Assembly: GCA_021794235.1 (NCBI GenBank)
Contig: JAJYRE010000011.1
Span: 1 to 38,616 of the forward strand
Source: Nanobdellota archaeon
GTDB lineage: Archaea > Nanobdellota > Nanobdellia > Parvarchaeales > Parvarchaeaceae
Length of the DNA stretch: 38,616 nt
Reading direction: 5' to 3'
Shown here piece by piece: positions 22,782 through 31,683 of the stretch. How positions within the stretch are numbered: position 1 is the stretch's first letter; every line of letters begins with the position of its first letter. The position numbers and the translations under genes were made by a program. The notes beneath the pieces are model-generated. The model searched no databases, was not told the DNA's origin, and saw only the letters and a program-made list of their open reading frames with translations.

Positions 22782-24699
22782 ACTTGTAGTTTGTCCTCTT
22801 CCTGCTGACTCCGAACGGCTTGAAAATCTTTCCGTTGCCCGAGAAGAACTTTGAGAAAAATTCCACGTAGATAAGCCTTGCCCCCTGTATTCCGCCTTCG
22901 AATATCGCTATCACTATGTTGAAGAGCTGGCCGAAAATCAGGATGATCCCGCCCACCAGGCCGAGGAGGAATGATATTTTTGTGTTGGCTATGAATATCT
23001 TGTCTATAACTTCCGCGAGTATGACGGAAGCCAGAAGGATGCCTACAAGCCTCATGTAAGAAAGTATGTGGCTCACAACGGATGGTATCTCCATCAGGGC
23101 CTCGCTTCCTTCGCTCTTCAGTATAAGCGCCACTCCCACCGGAAGCAGAATCATGCCCGCGATCGAATTTATGTCTCTTATACTGGCTTTCTCGAGTATG
23201 TTCAGCCCGAATATTACAATGCCTATCGCTGCGATGAACCAGCCCGCTCTTCCTATCGCCCCTTTCCTGTCGTTTATAGACAGCTTGTTTATTATCCCCA
23301 GGACGTAACCGAACTCCACCATCACAACGCCTATCCATCCCGCCACCAGCAGAAGCGTAGACAGCTGCGTCTGGACATTGAACGGCGTAGGATAAGGCAT
23401 CTTGAATCCGAAGAAATTATTGAACAGGAAACCGAAGGCTATTCCCACAATGGCGCCGATCATCACCGCCTTTGAAAGGATAAGCAGGCCCCTGTTGCTT
23501 AGAATCGTGTGGATGAACCTAGCCAGACTTCTCGGAATCCTGCTTTTCTTGGGGGGGTTTGTGATCCTCCTCGATATCCAGTAGAACATGAAGAACATGA
23601 AAAGCCCGTAACCGACGTCGCCCACCATGAAACCGAAGAAGATAGGGAATATGGCACCGAAGAATATAGTGGGGTCTATCTCGTTGCTCTTCGGCAACGA
23701 ATAGAATCTGACGAAAGACTCGAACAGCTTGAACTTTGCGGGATTCTGCAGTTTCGTAGGGGCTATCTCATTGGTCTTCAGGACTTCGACTACGAATTCG
23801 TCGTGCGTCGCTTTTGAGAACAGCTTCTTTATCCTATCGACATTCCTGTCCTCCACCCAGCCTTCAACGACTATGACGGAATCAGTGGAGCCGAATCTTG
23901 CGGCAACCTCGAGCTTCTCCGTTTCTATCTCCAGCTGCTCCTTTATCGCGCTGACTGCGTTGTAGTACTTGTTCGATATCGCCCCGAGCTCCTTGTTTAT
24001 CTTTGCATCGCTCTCGGTTATCCTCTTCAGTTCATTCTGCGCCCTCTGGTACAAGTCGGATGCCCTGCCCCGCATGGGAGGTATGAATTCTATGCTTATT
24101 CCGCTGTTCTTGCACACCGTTGCGAACTCCTCCCTCTGCTCCTTCTTTACGCTGGCTACGACGGTTTCTCCGATATTGAATACGGTGTACTTCTTCGAGG
24201 CCTTCAGGCTTTCGAATACGTTGTTCTTGGTCTTCCTGTCAGAGTCGGTCTTTGAAAGTATGAATGAAGAGACCCTATCGCTCGATAGAATCGATACGTC
24301 TTCGCCGAACTGTGTAAGCTTCTTTAAAACCCCTATCCTGTCCACCACTTCCTTTTTGGCAGTGTTGTTTGCATTGAGCCCCCCGACGAGTTCGGAGACG
24401 CTGTCCCATATCTTCAGCTTTCTTGCGCTGGCTATGAGTGCTAGCGTGCTCTTGAAGGATACTTTTCTTCCGGGCGTCCTCGGCACCAGGTGCGATTCCA
24501 GAGTCCTGAAATGCTGGAGGAGTTCGTTGAGTTCCTTGTAGTGCTCCCCGCTTTCCAGGCTGCCTATGACCTCCCTGTCCATCTGACTGAGGGGTTCCAC
24601 GTGCATCGCAGCCGTATCGTTCAGGATATCCATCAGGACGTCGTAGTTCTTTTTTGTTACAAACATCCTGACTTTTATTATCTTAGCGGGCCTGAACAT
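22762..24699 (-). CDS. atpI: A/V-type ATP synthase subunit I (subunit a homologue)
   Basis: This 645-residue stator subunit has a cytoplasmic N-terminal half (about residues 1-330, with the long coiled arms that contact peripheral stalks) and a membrane half with about seven or eight helices. The essential arginine that faces the c-ring glutamate is R550 in ILSYMRLVGILLAS. Together with the K ring it forms the ion path. It is the last gene of the operon, 3 bases after subunit H. The 3' end overlaps the convergent gene at 21972 by 20 bases, so no separate terminator is visible. The length is typical. Confidence 0.96.
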   Translation of the reverse strand: MFRPAKIIKVRMFVTKKNYDVLMDILNDTAAMHVEPLSQMDREVIGSLESGEHYKELNELLQHFRTLESHLVPRTPGRKVSFKSTLALIASARKLKIWDSVSELVGGLNANNTAKKEVVDRIGVLKKLTQFGEDVSILSSDRVSSFILSKTDSDRKTKNNVFESLKASKKYTVFNIGETVVASVKKEQREEFATVCKNSGISIEFIPPMRGRASDLYQRAQNELKRITESDAKINKELGAISNKYYNAVSAIKEQLEIETEKLEVAARFGSTDSVIVVEGWVEDRNVDRIKKLFSKATHDEFVVEVLKTNEIAPTKLQNPAKFKLFESFVRFYSLPKSNEIDPTIFFGAIFPIFFGFMVGDVGYGLFMFFMFYWISRRITNPPKKSRIPRSLARFIHTILSNRGLLILSKAVMIGAIVGIAFGFLFNNFFGFKMPYPTPFNVQTQLSTLLLVAGWIGVVMVEFGYVLGIINKLSINDRKGAIGRAGWFIAAIGIVIFGLNILEKASIRDINSIAGMILLPVGVALILKSEGSEALMEIPSVVSHILSYMRLVGILLASVILAEVIDKIFIANTKISFLLGLVGGIILIFGQLFNIVIAIFEGGIQGARLIYVEFFSKFFSGNGKIFKPFGVSRKRTNYKFKIDEP

Positions 24700-24702
24700 C
24701 CT

Positions 24703-25017
24703 TCAAATCCTCTCTCGGAATACTTCATCCAATACTCTTAGCATCTTGTCCTTCTCGATGTCCCCGAGCCTGTTTATCTTAGCTGTGTTCTCCGTGAAAA
24801 TCTTCTTCCTCTCCTTGTCCGCCTTCCCCTTCGCCTGAAGAATCGCCTCTTCGTATCTGTGTTCGGATTCTTTTTGGGCGTTGAGAATGTCCTCTTCGGC
24901 TTTCCTCTTCGCCTCTTCGACGAGCTTTGCAGCCTTCGCCTCGGCTTCATCTACGTTCTTCTTCGCCTCGGTCTCGAGTTCCTTTATCCTCTTCAGCGTT
25001 TCGATTTCACTTTCCAT
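24703..25017 (-). CDS. atpH: A-type ATP synthase peripheral-stalk subunit H
   Basis: The 104-residue protein is a single charged Ala/Glu/Lys-rich coiled coil (AEAKAAKLVEEAKRKAEED) with a short C-terminal helical end, as expected for AhaH/subunit H (eukaryotic G homologue), which pairs with subunit E to form a peripheral stalk. In many archaea this gene is the first of the operon; here it follows D and the 33-residue microprotein. Its start lies 1 base after the microprotein's stop, and the GTGAG sequence that serves as its ribosome-binding site overlaps the end of the microprotein, so the two are probably coupled. Confidence 0.9.
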   Translation of the reverse strand: MESEIETLKRIKELETEAKKNVDEAEAKAAKLVEEAKRKAEEDILNAQKESEHRYEEAILQAKGKADKERKKIFTENTAKINRLGDIEKDKMLRVLDEVFRERI

Positions 25018-25018
25018 A

Positions 25019-25120
25019 TCATCTCACTATGACTACAACGGCTATCAGCGCTATGCTCGCCACCACATTGATCATAAGTACGGCTTTCTTTATCACATCA
25101 AACCGTCTGTAGTTATCCAT
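25019..25120 (-). CDS. 33-residue single-pass membrane microprotein inside the ATP synthase operon
   Basis: Too short for ordinary gene calling, this ORF reads ATG at 25120 to TGA at 25019. The product has a polar basic start ([13 protein letters not shown]) and a hydrophobic helix at about residues 14-32 (a stretch beginning VLMINVVASIALIA), ending in a single Arg. A GGCGAGG Shine-Dalgarno-like sequence lies about 10 bases before the ATG, inside the end of atpD. The ORF overlaps the atpD stop by 8 bases and ends 1 base before atpH, exactly filling the gap. I know of no named archaeal subunit like it. It could be an assembly or stabilising factor for the Vo sector, by analogy with small V-ATPase subunits (inference). 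Confidence 0.72.
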   Translation of the reverse strand: MDNYRRFDVIKKAVLMINVVASIALIAVVVIVR

Positions 25121-25751
25121 TTTGGCTTATCCTCGCCTTTATGTACTTCAGCGATACCGTTCTGTCCCTCTCAAAGTCATCCAGCTTCTGCTTTATGTAT
25201 CTGACCTTGTTGTTGAGCGACGGTATTATATTGTAGTCTATCGCGTTTATCCTCATGTTCAGCTTCTGTATCTCCTTCAGAAGTTTTCTCAGCGTCGTCT
25301 CCTTCTGCGATATGTCTATTATTATCCTGAACAGCTCAAGGTACGCAAGCTTGACGTCTCCTATAGCTATCGGAAGGCTCAGTACGCTTCCCACGACCTT
25401 GGTCCGGGTCTCCTCCTCCCAGTCGACCTGTGATATTATTATACCCATGACATTGCTGGCGCTGAGTCCAAGGTTTATCCTGCTCTGCTCCTCGGCTATC
25501 ATCTCAAGCTTGAGCCTGCCTTCTATCATCTCGGCTATCTTCGTGCTCTCTATCGCCCGTTCGAGCGTGGTCTTCACCTCAGCCTTCGACAGCTTTATCT
25601 GTCTCACTATATCGAAGAAAGTGAAGACGAGCTTCTTCCTTTTCATCTTAAGCAGTTCAAGGCCCTTCTTCGCCAGCTTTATCCTGGCTTTTGTCCTGAT
25701 GAGCTCAAGCCTCGTCGTCTTTATGTTGGCAGTCTTATTTCCACTTGCCAT
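25113..25751 (-). CDS. atpD: A-type ATP synthase central-stalk subunit D
   Basis: The 212-residue subunit forms the rotor shaft with F (gamma-like). Two long helices at the ends are visible: [20 protein letters not shown] at residues 12-31, and a C-terminal [27 protein letters not shown] region. I use ATG 25751 (MASGNKT); a TTG at 25760 would add three residues and is less likely. The start overlaps the atpB stop by 17 bases. Its 3' end overlaps the 33-residue microprotein. Length and composition match the family. Confidence 0.95.
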   Translation of the reverse strand: MASGNKTANIKTTRLELIRTKARIKLAKKGLELLKMKRKKLVFTFFDIVRQIKLSKAEVKTTLERAIESTKIAEMIEGRLKLEMIAEEQSRINLGLSASNVMGIIISQVDWEEETRTKVVGSVLSLPIAIGDVKLAYLELFRIIIDISQKETTLRKLLKEIQKLNMRINAIDYNIIPSLNNKVRYIKQKLDDFERDRTVSLKYIKARISQNG

Positions 25752-27111
25752 ATTTCTCAATTTCAGCCCCTTTAAGTCTCTTCATCTCGCTCTTGTCGAG
25801 CATGCTCAGGAGCTCCCATCCCAGGTCAAGAGTCTCCGTTATAGTCCTGTCCTGATCGTATCCCTGATTGACGAATTTCTTCTCGAACACGTCAAAGAAT
25901 TTTACGAACTTCTTGTCGCTCTCGGAGAGTGCGCCTTCACCCACGACTTCCGCAAGGCTCTTCAGGTCCTTTCCCCTCGCGTACGCGGCAAAAAGCTGGT
26001 TCGCAACGTTCCTGTGGTCTTCCCTCGTCTTGCCGTCTCCGATACCCTGGTTCATAAGCCTCGACAGCGAAGTAAGAACGTCGATGTTCGGAGAGACTCC
26101 CTTCTTTTCCAAGTCTCTGCTCATAACTATCTGTCCTTCCGTAATGTAACCCGTAAGGTCCGGTATCGGGTGGGTTATATCGTCGCCGGGCATCGTAAGC
26201 AGAGGAATCATCGTTACAGAACCCTCCTTCTCCTTTATCTTTCCGGCCCTCTCGAATATGCTGGCCAGGTCCGTGTACATGTAACCAGGGTATCCTCTTC
26301 TTCCGGGGACTTCCTCTCTCGCAGCGGATATCTCCTTCAGGCCTTCGCAGTAGTTGGTCATGTCCGTTAGTATGACAAGAACCTGCATGCCCTTGTCGTG
26401 CGCCAGATACTCGGCAGCTGTGAGCGCTATCCTTGGCAGTATTATCCTCTCCATCGACGGACTCGATGAAAGGTTAAGGAATGCAACTGTCCTGACCAGG
26501 GCGCCCGAGTTCTCGAATTCGCTCTTGAAGAAATTAGCAGCCTCACTCGTTATACCTATGCCTCCGAAGACTATGGCGAACTTCTCGTTTTCCCCAAGAA
26601 TCTTCGCCTGTCTGACTATCTGGACAGCAAGCTGGTTGTGCTTCATTCCCGATGCGGAGAATATTGGGAGCTTCTGTCCTCTGACCAGGGTGTTCATCGC
26701 GTCTATCGATGATATGCCTGTCTGTATGAATTCCGACGGCTCTTCCCTCGCGTACGGGTTGATAGGCGCACCATTTATGTCCCTTCTCTCGCCGTTGAAT
26801 ACGGCAGGTCCGCCGTCCATGGGCTCGCCAAGTCCGTTGAATACCCTTCCGAGTATGTCCTCGCTCACCGTGAACTTCGCAGTCTCTCCCGTGAGCCTGA
26901 CTTTTGTAGTACCTATGTTCATTCCTGTCGTTTCACCGAACGACTGGATTACCGTAAACTTTTCACCCGCGTCCAGGACCTGTCCGGAGACCACTCTCCC
27001 GTCCTCCAATTCGACCTCTACAAGTTCGTTGTATGCGGGATTCTTTACGTTCTCCAGGAACAACAGTATGTTTGTAATCTTCTTTATGTCCTTATAGTAT
27101 ACGTCATTCAT
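25735..27111 (-). CDS. atpB: A-type ATP synthase regulatory subunit B
   Basis: The 458-residue subunit is the non-catalytic partner of A in the A3B3 head. It has the RecA-like core but no P-loop, with the corresponding region reading [18 protein letters not shown] near residues 140-157. Conserved segments include [17 protein letters not shown] and [21 protein letters not shown] (the latter cut here for length). It follows atpA after 1 base and overlaps atpD by 17 bases. Length is as expected (about 460). Confidence 0.97.
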   Translation of the reverse strand: MNDVYYKDIKKITNILLFLENVKNPAYNELVEVELEDGRVVSGQVLDAGEKFTVIQSFGETTGMNIGTTKVRLTGETAKFTVSEDILGRVFNGLGEPMDGGPAVFNGERRDINGAPINPYAREEPSEFIQTGISSIDAMNTLVRGQKLPIFSASGMKHNQLAVQIVRQAKILGENEKFAIVFGGIGITSEAANFFKSEFENSGALVRTVAFLNLSSSPSMERIILPRIALTAAEYLAHDKGMQVLVILTDMTNYCEGLKEISAAREEVPGRRGYPGYMYTDLASIFERAGKIKEKEGSVTMIPLLTMPGDDITHPIPDLTGYITEGQIVMSRDLEKKGVSPNIDVLTSLSRLMNQGIGDGKTREDHRNVANQLFAAYARGKDLKSLAEVVGEGALSESDKKFVKFFDVFEKKFVNQGYDQDRTITETLDLGWELLSMLDKSEMKRLKGAEIEKYGKWK

Positions 27112-27112
27112 A

Positions 27113-28864
27113 TCACTCTGCCTCCTTTTTGGCGTTTATTTCCCCGAGAGCCCCATCGAATTCCTTTACGTAATCGTCCAGCCTGTCATCTGTGACCAGC
27201 TTCATTTTGGCGATCATCTCCTTCGCCTTTATCCCCTGGAACCTGGATACGGGAATCTGGTTTTCAACGGCCTTCCTTTCGGCCTCCATAAGCCGTTTTA
27301 TCGAATTTAGTATATTGTACTGTTTTGTAATCGACGTGAACGCGTCTATATCATCGAAAGCGTTCTGCTGAAGGAAGTCCTCACGTATCACCTTAGCTAT
27401 GTCGAGAGTAAGCTTATCGCTTTCCGCCAGGGCATCGTATCCTACAAGCTGTACGACCTCGTTCACTTCCGCTTCACGGGCGAGAACTCCCATAAGCTCC
27501 ATCTTCAGCGGACTCCAGCCCTTGTTGACGTTGGTCTCGTACCAGTCCTTCAGGTCTTCTTCGTAAAGGGAATAGCTGTTGAGCCAGTTTATCGAAGGGA
27601 AGTGTCTTGCGTTTGCCAGCGATGCGTCCAATGCCCAGAATACACGCGTCACCCTAAGCGTGGACTGCGCAACAGGTTCGGATATGTCTCCTCCCGGCGG
27701 CGAAACCGCTCCGATAAGAGTCAGAGATCCTGTCTTTCCGCTGAGGGTCTTCACCCTTCCGGCCCTCTCGTAGAACTCCGCTATCTTCGAGCTAAGATAC
27801 GCGGGGTATCCCTCTTCACCCGGCATTTCCTCCAGGCGTCCTGACAGCTCCCTCAGGGCCTCCGCCCACCTGGACGTACTGTCCGCCATAAGCGCGACAT
27901 TGTAACCCATGTCCCTGTAGTACTCGGCTATAGCCGCTCCCGTGTAGATGCTGGCTTCCCTGGCTGCTACCGGCATGTTCGATGTATTCGCTATAAGTAT
28001 CGTCCTGTTCATCAAAGGTTTACCGCTCTTCGGGTCCTTAAGCTTCGGAAGAGAGCTGAGCATTTCTGTCATCTCGTTTCCCCTCTCACCGCATCCTACG
28101 TAAACTATTATATCCGCGTCAGACCACTTCGCAAGCGCGTTCTGCGTGACCGTCTTTCCGCTTCCGAAAGGTCCAGGTATCGCCGCCGTTCCACCCTTTG
28201 CAACGGGGAAGAACGTGTCGAGGACCCTCTGCCCCGTTATAAGCGGTATATTCGGAGGAAACTTCTCCACAACCGGCCTCGATTTTCTGACCGGCCACTC
28301 CTGCATCATTTTAATCTCGCTCTTTCCCTTTTCGGTCTTTATAACTGCTATGGTATCGTTTATGGTAAACTCCCCCTCCTCTATGGATTCTATCGTACCG
28401 CTTATCCCGACGGGGACCAGGACCTTGTGTTTCACCAGTGATGTCTCATCGACGTCTCCTATTATAGAGCCCTGTCCGACCTCATCGCCAGCCTTGGCTT
28501 TCGGATTGAATTTCCATCTCTTCCCGGTATCAAGAGGGTCAACGTTCACACCCTTCTGTATGAAATCACCGCTCTCTTCCATTATCTTCTCCAGGGGCCT
28601 CTGTACACCGTCGAAGATAGAACCGAGCAGACCCGGCGCAAGCTTTACGGAAAGGGGTGCGTATGTGTTAACGGCTTTCTCCCCAACCCTCAAGTCCGTG
28701 GTGTCTTCGTAGACCTGTATTACCACCTTGTCTTCATGAAGTCTGACTATCTCGCCTATAAGTCCGGCGTCTCCCACCCTCACAATGTCATTCATCTTCG
28801 GTTTATCCACGTCTATGGCTTCTACAACAGCACCAGAAATCCTAGTAATCATCCCTTGTTCCAT
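27113..28864 (-). CDS. atpA: A-type ATP synthase catalytic subunit A
   Basis: This is the ATP-hydrolysing or -synthesising subunit. The P-loop is GPFGSGKT at residues 231-238, an archaeal/vacuolar variant of Walker A. The non-homologous region typical of A subunits (about residues 110-200) is present, as are GERGNEMTE (with the catalytic Glu), [12 protein letters not shown] and [11 protein letters not shown]. At 583 residues it has the usual length and no intein. It overlaps the subunit F gene by 16 bases and is followed after 1 base by atpB. Confidence 0.98.
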   Translation of the reverse strand: MEQGMITRISGAVVEAIDVDKPKMNDIVRVGDAGLIGEIVRLHEDKVVIQVYEDTTDLRVGEKAVNTYAPLSVKLAPGLLGSIFDGVQRPLEKIMEESGDFIQKGVNVDPLDTGKRWKFNPKAKAGDEVGQGSIIGDVDETSLVKHKVLVPVGISGTIESIEEGEFTINDTIAVIKTEKGKSEIKMMQEWPVRKSRPVVEKFPPNIPLITGQRVLDTFFPVAKGGTAAIPGPFGSGKTVTQNALAKWSDADIIVYVGCGERGNEMTEMLSSLPKLKDPKSGKPLMNRTILIANTSNMPVAAREASIYTGAAIAEYYRDMGYNVALMADSTSRWAEALRELSGRLEEMPGEEGYPAYLSSKIAEFYERAGRVKTLSGKTGSLTLIGAVSPPGGDISEPVAQSTLRVTRVFWALDASLANARHFPSINWLNSYSLYEEDLKDWYETNVNKGWSPLKMELMGVLAREAEVNEVVQLVGYDALAESDKLTLDIAKVIREDFLQQNAFDDIDAFTSITKQYNILNSIKRLMEAERKAVENQIPVSRFQGIKAKEMIAKMKLVTDDRLDDYVKEFDGALGEINAKKEAE

Positions 28865-29172
28865 ATATCAACTCCCAATACCCTTTTTGAAAATTCCTCC
28901 AAAGACTCCTCAGTCCTTTCACCTTTCATGCTAGGCATAAATAAAACTATTGGCCTGAGCGAGTTCTCAGCATCGTATATCGTCTTGTTGTCAAGGCTGT
29001 CCCTGACATCCTCGGAGACTATTATCAGATCGTGCGCCTTCTGGTAGAGAAGGTCCTTCAGCTTGTCCGCGGCTTTTTCTCCCGTCTCCATAAAGACGTT
29101 TCGCACGCCCAGAAGCTTGAATCCCAGGACGGCTTCCCTCTCCCCTATAACAGCAACGTCGTTCGATTTCAT
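28849..29172 (-). CDS. atpF: A-type ATP synthase subunit F
   Basis: The true start is ATG 29172 (MKSNDVAVIGE), giving 107 residues, which matches the family. The reading frame remains open further upstream (to about 29448), but that part is antiparallel noise over the subunit C coding sequence. Subunit F is a Rossmann-like rotor protein that binds subunit D: VAVIGEREAVLGFKLLGV is the first strand and helix, and HDLIIVSEDV the next. It overlaps the atpC stop by 4 bases (ATGA) and the atpA start by 16 bases. Confidence 0.94.
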   Translation of the reverse strand: MKSNDVAVIGEREAVLGFKLLGVRNVFMETGEKAADKLKDLLYQKAHDLIIVSEDVRDSLDNKTIYDAENSLRPIVLFMPSMKGERTEESLEEFSKRVLGVDIWNKG

Positions 29173-30224
29173 AGTTCTATTTGTTTTGTCATCCTTATAA
29201 GTTCTGCTTTTTCCTGCGGCAGATTGTGGTATTCCTTGAACCAAATCCCTAGGAGTTCGTTCCTTTCGACCTCCGACCGTATTATGAAATAGAAAACGTA
29301 CTCCAGCGACATCGCGCTCCTCTTGAATACCGGCAGGTAAGTACCGTACAGGTCCGTAAGCATCGCCGTACCCAAAAAACTCATCAGCTTGCTGTCCTCG
29401 AACATTTTCAGTGCACCGTCTATCTTGAACGGTATCTTGCTCTTCCACTCGGAGACGGGTGATGAAACGATGGAATTGATGACATCATGCCCGACGTAAC
29501 CGCCCTTCGCAATCTGGACTTCCCCTTCTATCTGGTTTTGCTTAAACCTGGCCGCGGCCATTATGTTGCGTATGTCTATCAGCTTCCTGAAGAACTCATA
29601 AAGGGGCCCCTCATCGCCGTTGTAGAACCTGAACTTGTCCATCAGGTTTTCATAGTAGGCTATCTCCACGTTCAGCAGCGCCTTGTCCACATCGGCCATA
29701 GTCGATATCGAGTTTATGGCTTCCATAAGCTTTGTGCCGTACCAGTACTTGGCGGCCAGTTCTATCACTTCCTCCGTGCTGCTCTTCTCTATCATGTTAG
29801 CATATTCCTCTTTGGATATGAAACCGCTGTATGTCCCCACGGGCATGTTCCTGTCGACCACCAGGAAGGCCTCCGTGCCGCTGACGCTGAAGTTCCTCAT
29901 CTTCGAATAGAGTATGAGCCTTATGTTCTCTATGTCCCATTTTCCCATATAGGCCTCGAGTATCGGACGGGCTCCGGTGGGGACAAGCTTCACCGCGTTC
30001 CTGACATTTTTCATCATATGCGAGTTTACTATGACTTCTATGGCCTCAGGCAGGCCGTACATGTTATAGAATGCGTCTATCTCCTCCCTGTATGGAGTGT
30101 TGCTGAGCGTAGGTATAAATTCCGATTTTCCCCTTCTCTCAATCTCGTCCAACATTTTTTTGTCGAGAAGGTCGATAGTGAGCGCCTTCAGTCTGCCGTA
30201 AGCACCGGTGTATACCGAATCCAT
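29169..30224 (-). CDS. atpC: A-type ATP synthase subunit C (rotor adaptor, d-like)
   Basis: The 351-residue subunit is a mostly helical funnel that couples the central stalk to the K ring. Landmarks are the YTGAYGRLKAL start, the repeated ENI/ENL helical pattern (WDIENIRLILYSKMRN near residues 114-129; AYYENLMDKFRFYN near 189-202) and a final domain with LEYVFYFIIRSEVERNELLGIWF near the end. The family repeats of about 100 residues are visible. Its start lies 2 bases after the atpE stop, and its end overlaps atpF by 4 bases. Confidence 0.95.
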   Translation of the reverse strand: MDSVYTGAYGRLKALTIDLLDKKMLDEIERRGKSEFIPTLSNTPYREEIDAFYNMYGLPEAIEVIVNSHMMKNVRNAVKLVPTGARPILEAYMGKWDIENIRLILYSKMRNFSVSGTEAFLVVDRNMPVGTYSGFISKEEYANMIEKSSTEEVIELAAKYWYGTKLMEAINSISTMADVDKALLNVEIAYYENLMDKFRFYNGDEGPLYEFFRKLIDIRNIMAAARFKQNQIEGEVQIAKGGYVGHDVINSIVSSPVSEWKSKIPFKIDGALKMFEDSKLMSFLGTAMLTDLYGTYLPVFKRSAMSLEYVFYFIIRSEVERNELLGIWFKEYHNLPQEKAELIRMTKQIEL

Positions 30225-30226
30225 GG

Positions 30227-30796
30227 TTACTCCGCTATGTAGCCGGAGATCCTGGATATTATCTCCTCTCTCTTCCGCCTCATGACATCCTCCAGTGAGA
30301 GGTCAATGCCTGTCATCCCGTCCGGTGAGACGGCTTTTGCTCCACCGATAAATTTTGCCTTCGAAGCGATTATCCTGAGATTAGGGAACTTCTCCTTCGC
30401 CATCTTAAGGTCCCTCGGATTCACCGATATCTCAGAGTCCTCCCCGAGGCTTTTCGTTATCCTGTTTATTATCTCGAAAAGGAAGCTGTTGTACGCCTCG
30501 GTCTTAACGAAGTCCTGGAGGGCATCGTGTATCTTCCTGACGTTTGATTCCAGTTTGTTCGAGTAGGCGAGATTGTACCTTCTCTCCGCTTCGACCCTCG
30601 CAGAATTTATCTCGGAATCAATTAGCTCGGAAACTTCGTCCCTGATCTTCTGGTCGGACGCAGCGTTTATCTCCTCAGCCTTCCTGGCGGACTCAGTGAG
30701 TATCTCGTAGTACTTTCTCTTCGCCTCTGTAGAAATCTTTACTATCTTTGATTTTTCTTCTCGTTTAATGTGTTCCTCTATCTCCTCTAACCCCAT
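30227..30796 (-). CDS. atpE: A-type ATP synthase peripheral-stalk subunit E
   Basis: The 189-residue protein has a long N-terminal charged helix (about residues 1-100, EEIEEHIKREEKSKIVKIST onward) and a small C-terminal globular domain that contacts the A3B3 head (FIGGAKAVSPDGMTGIDLSLED near the end). It forms the peripheral stalk with subunit H. It lies 12 bases after atpK and 2 bases before atpC. Length is typical. Confident assignment by composition, length and context. Confidence 0.93.
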   Translation of the reverse strand: MGLEEIEEHIKREEKSKIVKISTEAKRKYYEILTESARKAEEINAASDQKIRDEVSELIDSEINSARVEAERRYNLAYSNKLESNVRKIHDALQDFVKTEAYNSFLFEIINRITKSLGEDSEISVNPRDLKMAKEKFPNLRIIASKAKFIGGAKAVSPDGMTGIDLSLEDVMRRKREEIISRISGYIAE

Positions 30797-30808
30797 AATC
30801 CAGAAAAT

Positions 30809-31078
30809 TTAAAGTATCTGAAGCAAAAGTATAAGCCCCAATACGAATCCTATAATCCACAGCGTTTCCGGAATAACGAAGAAGAAAAGAACCTGTCCGA
30901 ACTTTTCGGGTTTCTCTGCGATTATTCCCATACCCGCGGCACCTATACCCTGCTGTGCAAGGCCTGTACCTATAAGACCGCCGGCTATTGCGATTGCGGC
31001 GGCTACGGCGTATAAAGCGGTAGAAAGTGCGGTGCCGGTAGCAGTCACTGCTGTCGTTGTTAAGTTTTCAAGCACCAT
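30809..31078 (-). CDS. atpK: A-type ATP synthase subunit K (c-ring proteolipid, single hairpin)
   Basis: The 89-residue proteolipid has a short N-terminal extension and two membrane helices (about residues 20-50 and 62-89) with the Gly/Ala-rich TM1 pattern (IAGGLIGTGLAQQGIGAAG). The ion-carrying carboxylate is E71 in VIPETLWIIG. Q42 and Q43 in TM1 and T72 next to the glutamate are residues of the kind that coordinate sodium in some c-subunits, so a sodium ring is possible but not shown. It is the first gene of the operon here, which is not the usual archaeal position. A TATA box lies 23-32 bases upstream. Confidence 0.95.
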   Translation of the reverse strand: MVLENLTTTAVTATGTALSTALYAVAAAIAIAGGLIGTGLAQQGIGAAGMGIIAEKPEKFGQVLFFFVIPETLWIIGFVLGLILLLQIL

Positions 31079-31100
31079 ATTCTTTTTTAAAATTTTTTAA

Positions 31101-31110
31101 GTATATAAAC
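31101..31110 (-). promoter_or_regulatory. TATA box of the ATP synthase operon
   Basis: GTTTATATAC on the minus strand lies 23-32 bases before the atpK ATG at 31078, followed by an A/T-only tract. It is a strong archaeal promoter candidate for all ten coding units down to 22762. Confidence 0.6.
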
Positions 31111-31216
31111 ATATGTGTGCCTTTCGGCGGCATCCTTATTTTCTGTCCTCTGGACGGTTGGGGAAAAGGCGCATCGGAATATCGCTCCCCCTCCGCCGAA
31201 TAAGCTTTTAAGCGGG

Positions 31217-31236
31217 GTAATATCTATAGTAATATC
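31217..31236 (+). repeat. Direct repeat GTAATATC upstream of the Lrp-type regulator
   Basis: GTAATATC occurs at 31217-31224 and again at 31229-31236, a 12-base period, ending 15 bases before the ATG at 31252. It may be an autoregulatory binding site, since Lrp proteins often bind repeated half-sites near their own promoter. No alternative explanation was found, but the repeat is short. Confidence 0.35.
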
Positions 31237-31251
31237 GTAGGATGGGTTGCT

Positions 31252-31683
31252 ATGGATATGAACAGCAATGATTTTGAGTTCCTAAATCTCCTGAAAAAAG
31301 GTGAGAGCATCAAAGTAATAGGCCAAAAGCTCGGCATACCCAAATCAACTGCATACTACCAGTTCAACAAACTGAAGAAATCCGGATATATACAGGGCCT
31401 GAAGGTAAATATAGACTACGAAAAGAACGGCGACGGCAAGACCGCCCTGATAATGGTCGAGATGAACGAGCCGACGGATGGGAACTTATCATCCACGATA
31501 AAGAAGATATCCGAGAACAGGATCGTCAGCAGCGCGTTCGTGCTGAAGGGGGAATGGAATCTTATGTTTACAGTAAATGGAACCGATGAGAATATCGACA
31601 GGCTGGTAAAATCCGATATCTCGGACGATAAAGTCATCAAGAGAACACAGACTTTATTTATAACAAAACACATAGAATTCTAA
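31252..31683 (+). CDS. Lrp/AsnC-family-like winged-helix transcription regulator
   Basis: The 143-residue protein has an N-terminal helix-turn-helix (FLNLLKKGESIKVIGQKLGI, then PKSTAYYQFNKLKKSGYIQG as recognition helix and wing, about residues 10-50) and a C-terminal alpha/beta ligand-binding domain (about 63-143) with strands TALIMVEMNE and WNLMFTVNG. It is a one-component regulator of the Lrp type. It is divergent from the ATP synthase operon, with a direct repeat between the two, so it could regulate either. The stop codon overlaps the next start by one base (TAATG), coupling it to the membrane protein downstream. Confidence 0.85.
   Translation: MDMNSNDFEFLNLLKKGESIKVIGQKLGIPKSTAYYQFNKLKKSGYIQGLKVNIDYEKNGDGKTALIMVEMNEPTDGNLSSTIKKISENRIVSSAFVLKGEWNLMFTVNGTDENIDRLVKSDISDDKVIKRTQTLFITKHIEF

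Noticed and set aside
25255-26370. 371-residue plus-strand ORF opposite atpD and atpB
   Set aside because: It is antisense to two confidently identified ATP synthase genes; its product is low-complexity Ser/Leu-rich, as expected of a shadow frame under biased codon use.
29173-29448. N-terminal extension of the subunit F reading frame
   Set aside because: It lies inside the atpC coding sequence; family length and the ATGA overlap point to ATG 29172.
29487-30242. 251-residue plus-strand ORF opposite atpC
   Set aside because: Antisense to subunit C over its length, with no recognisable domain or promoter.
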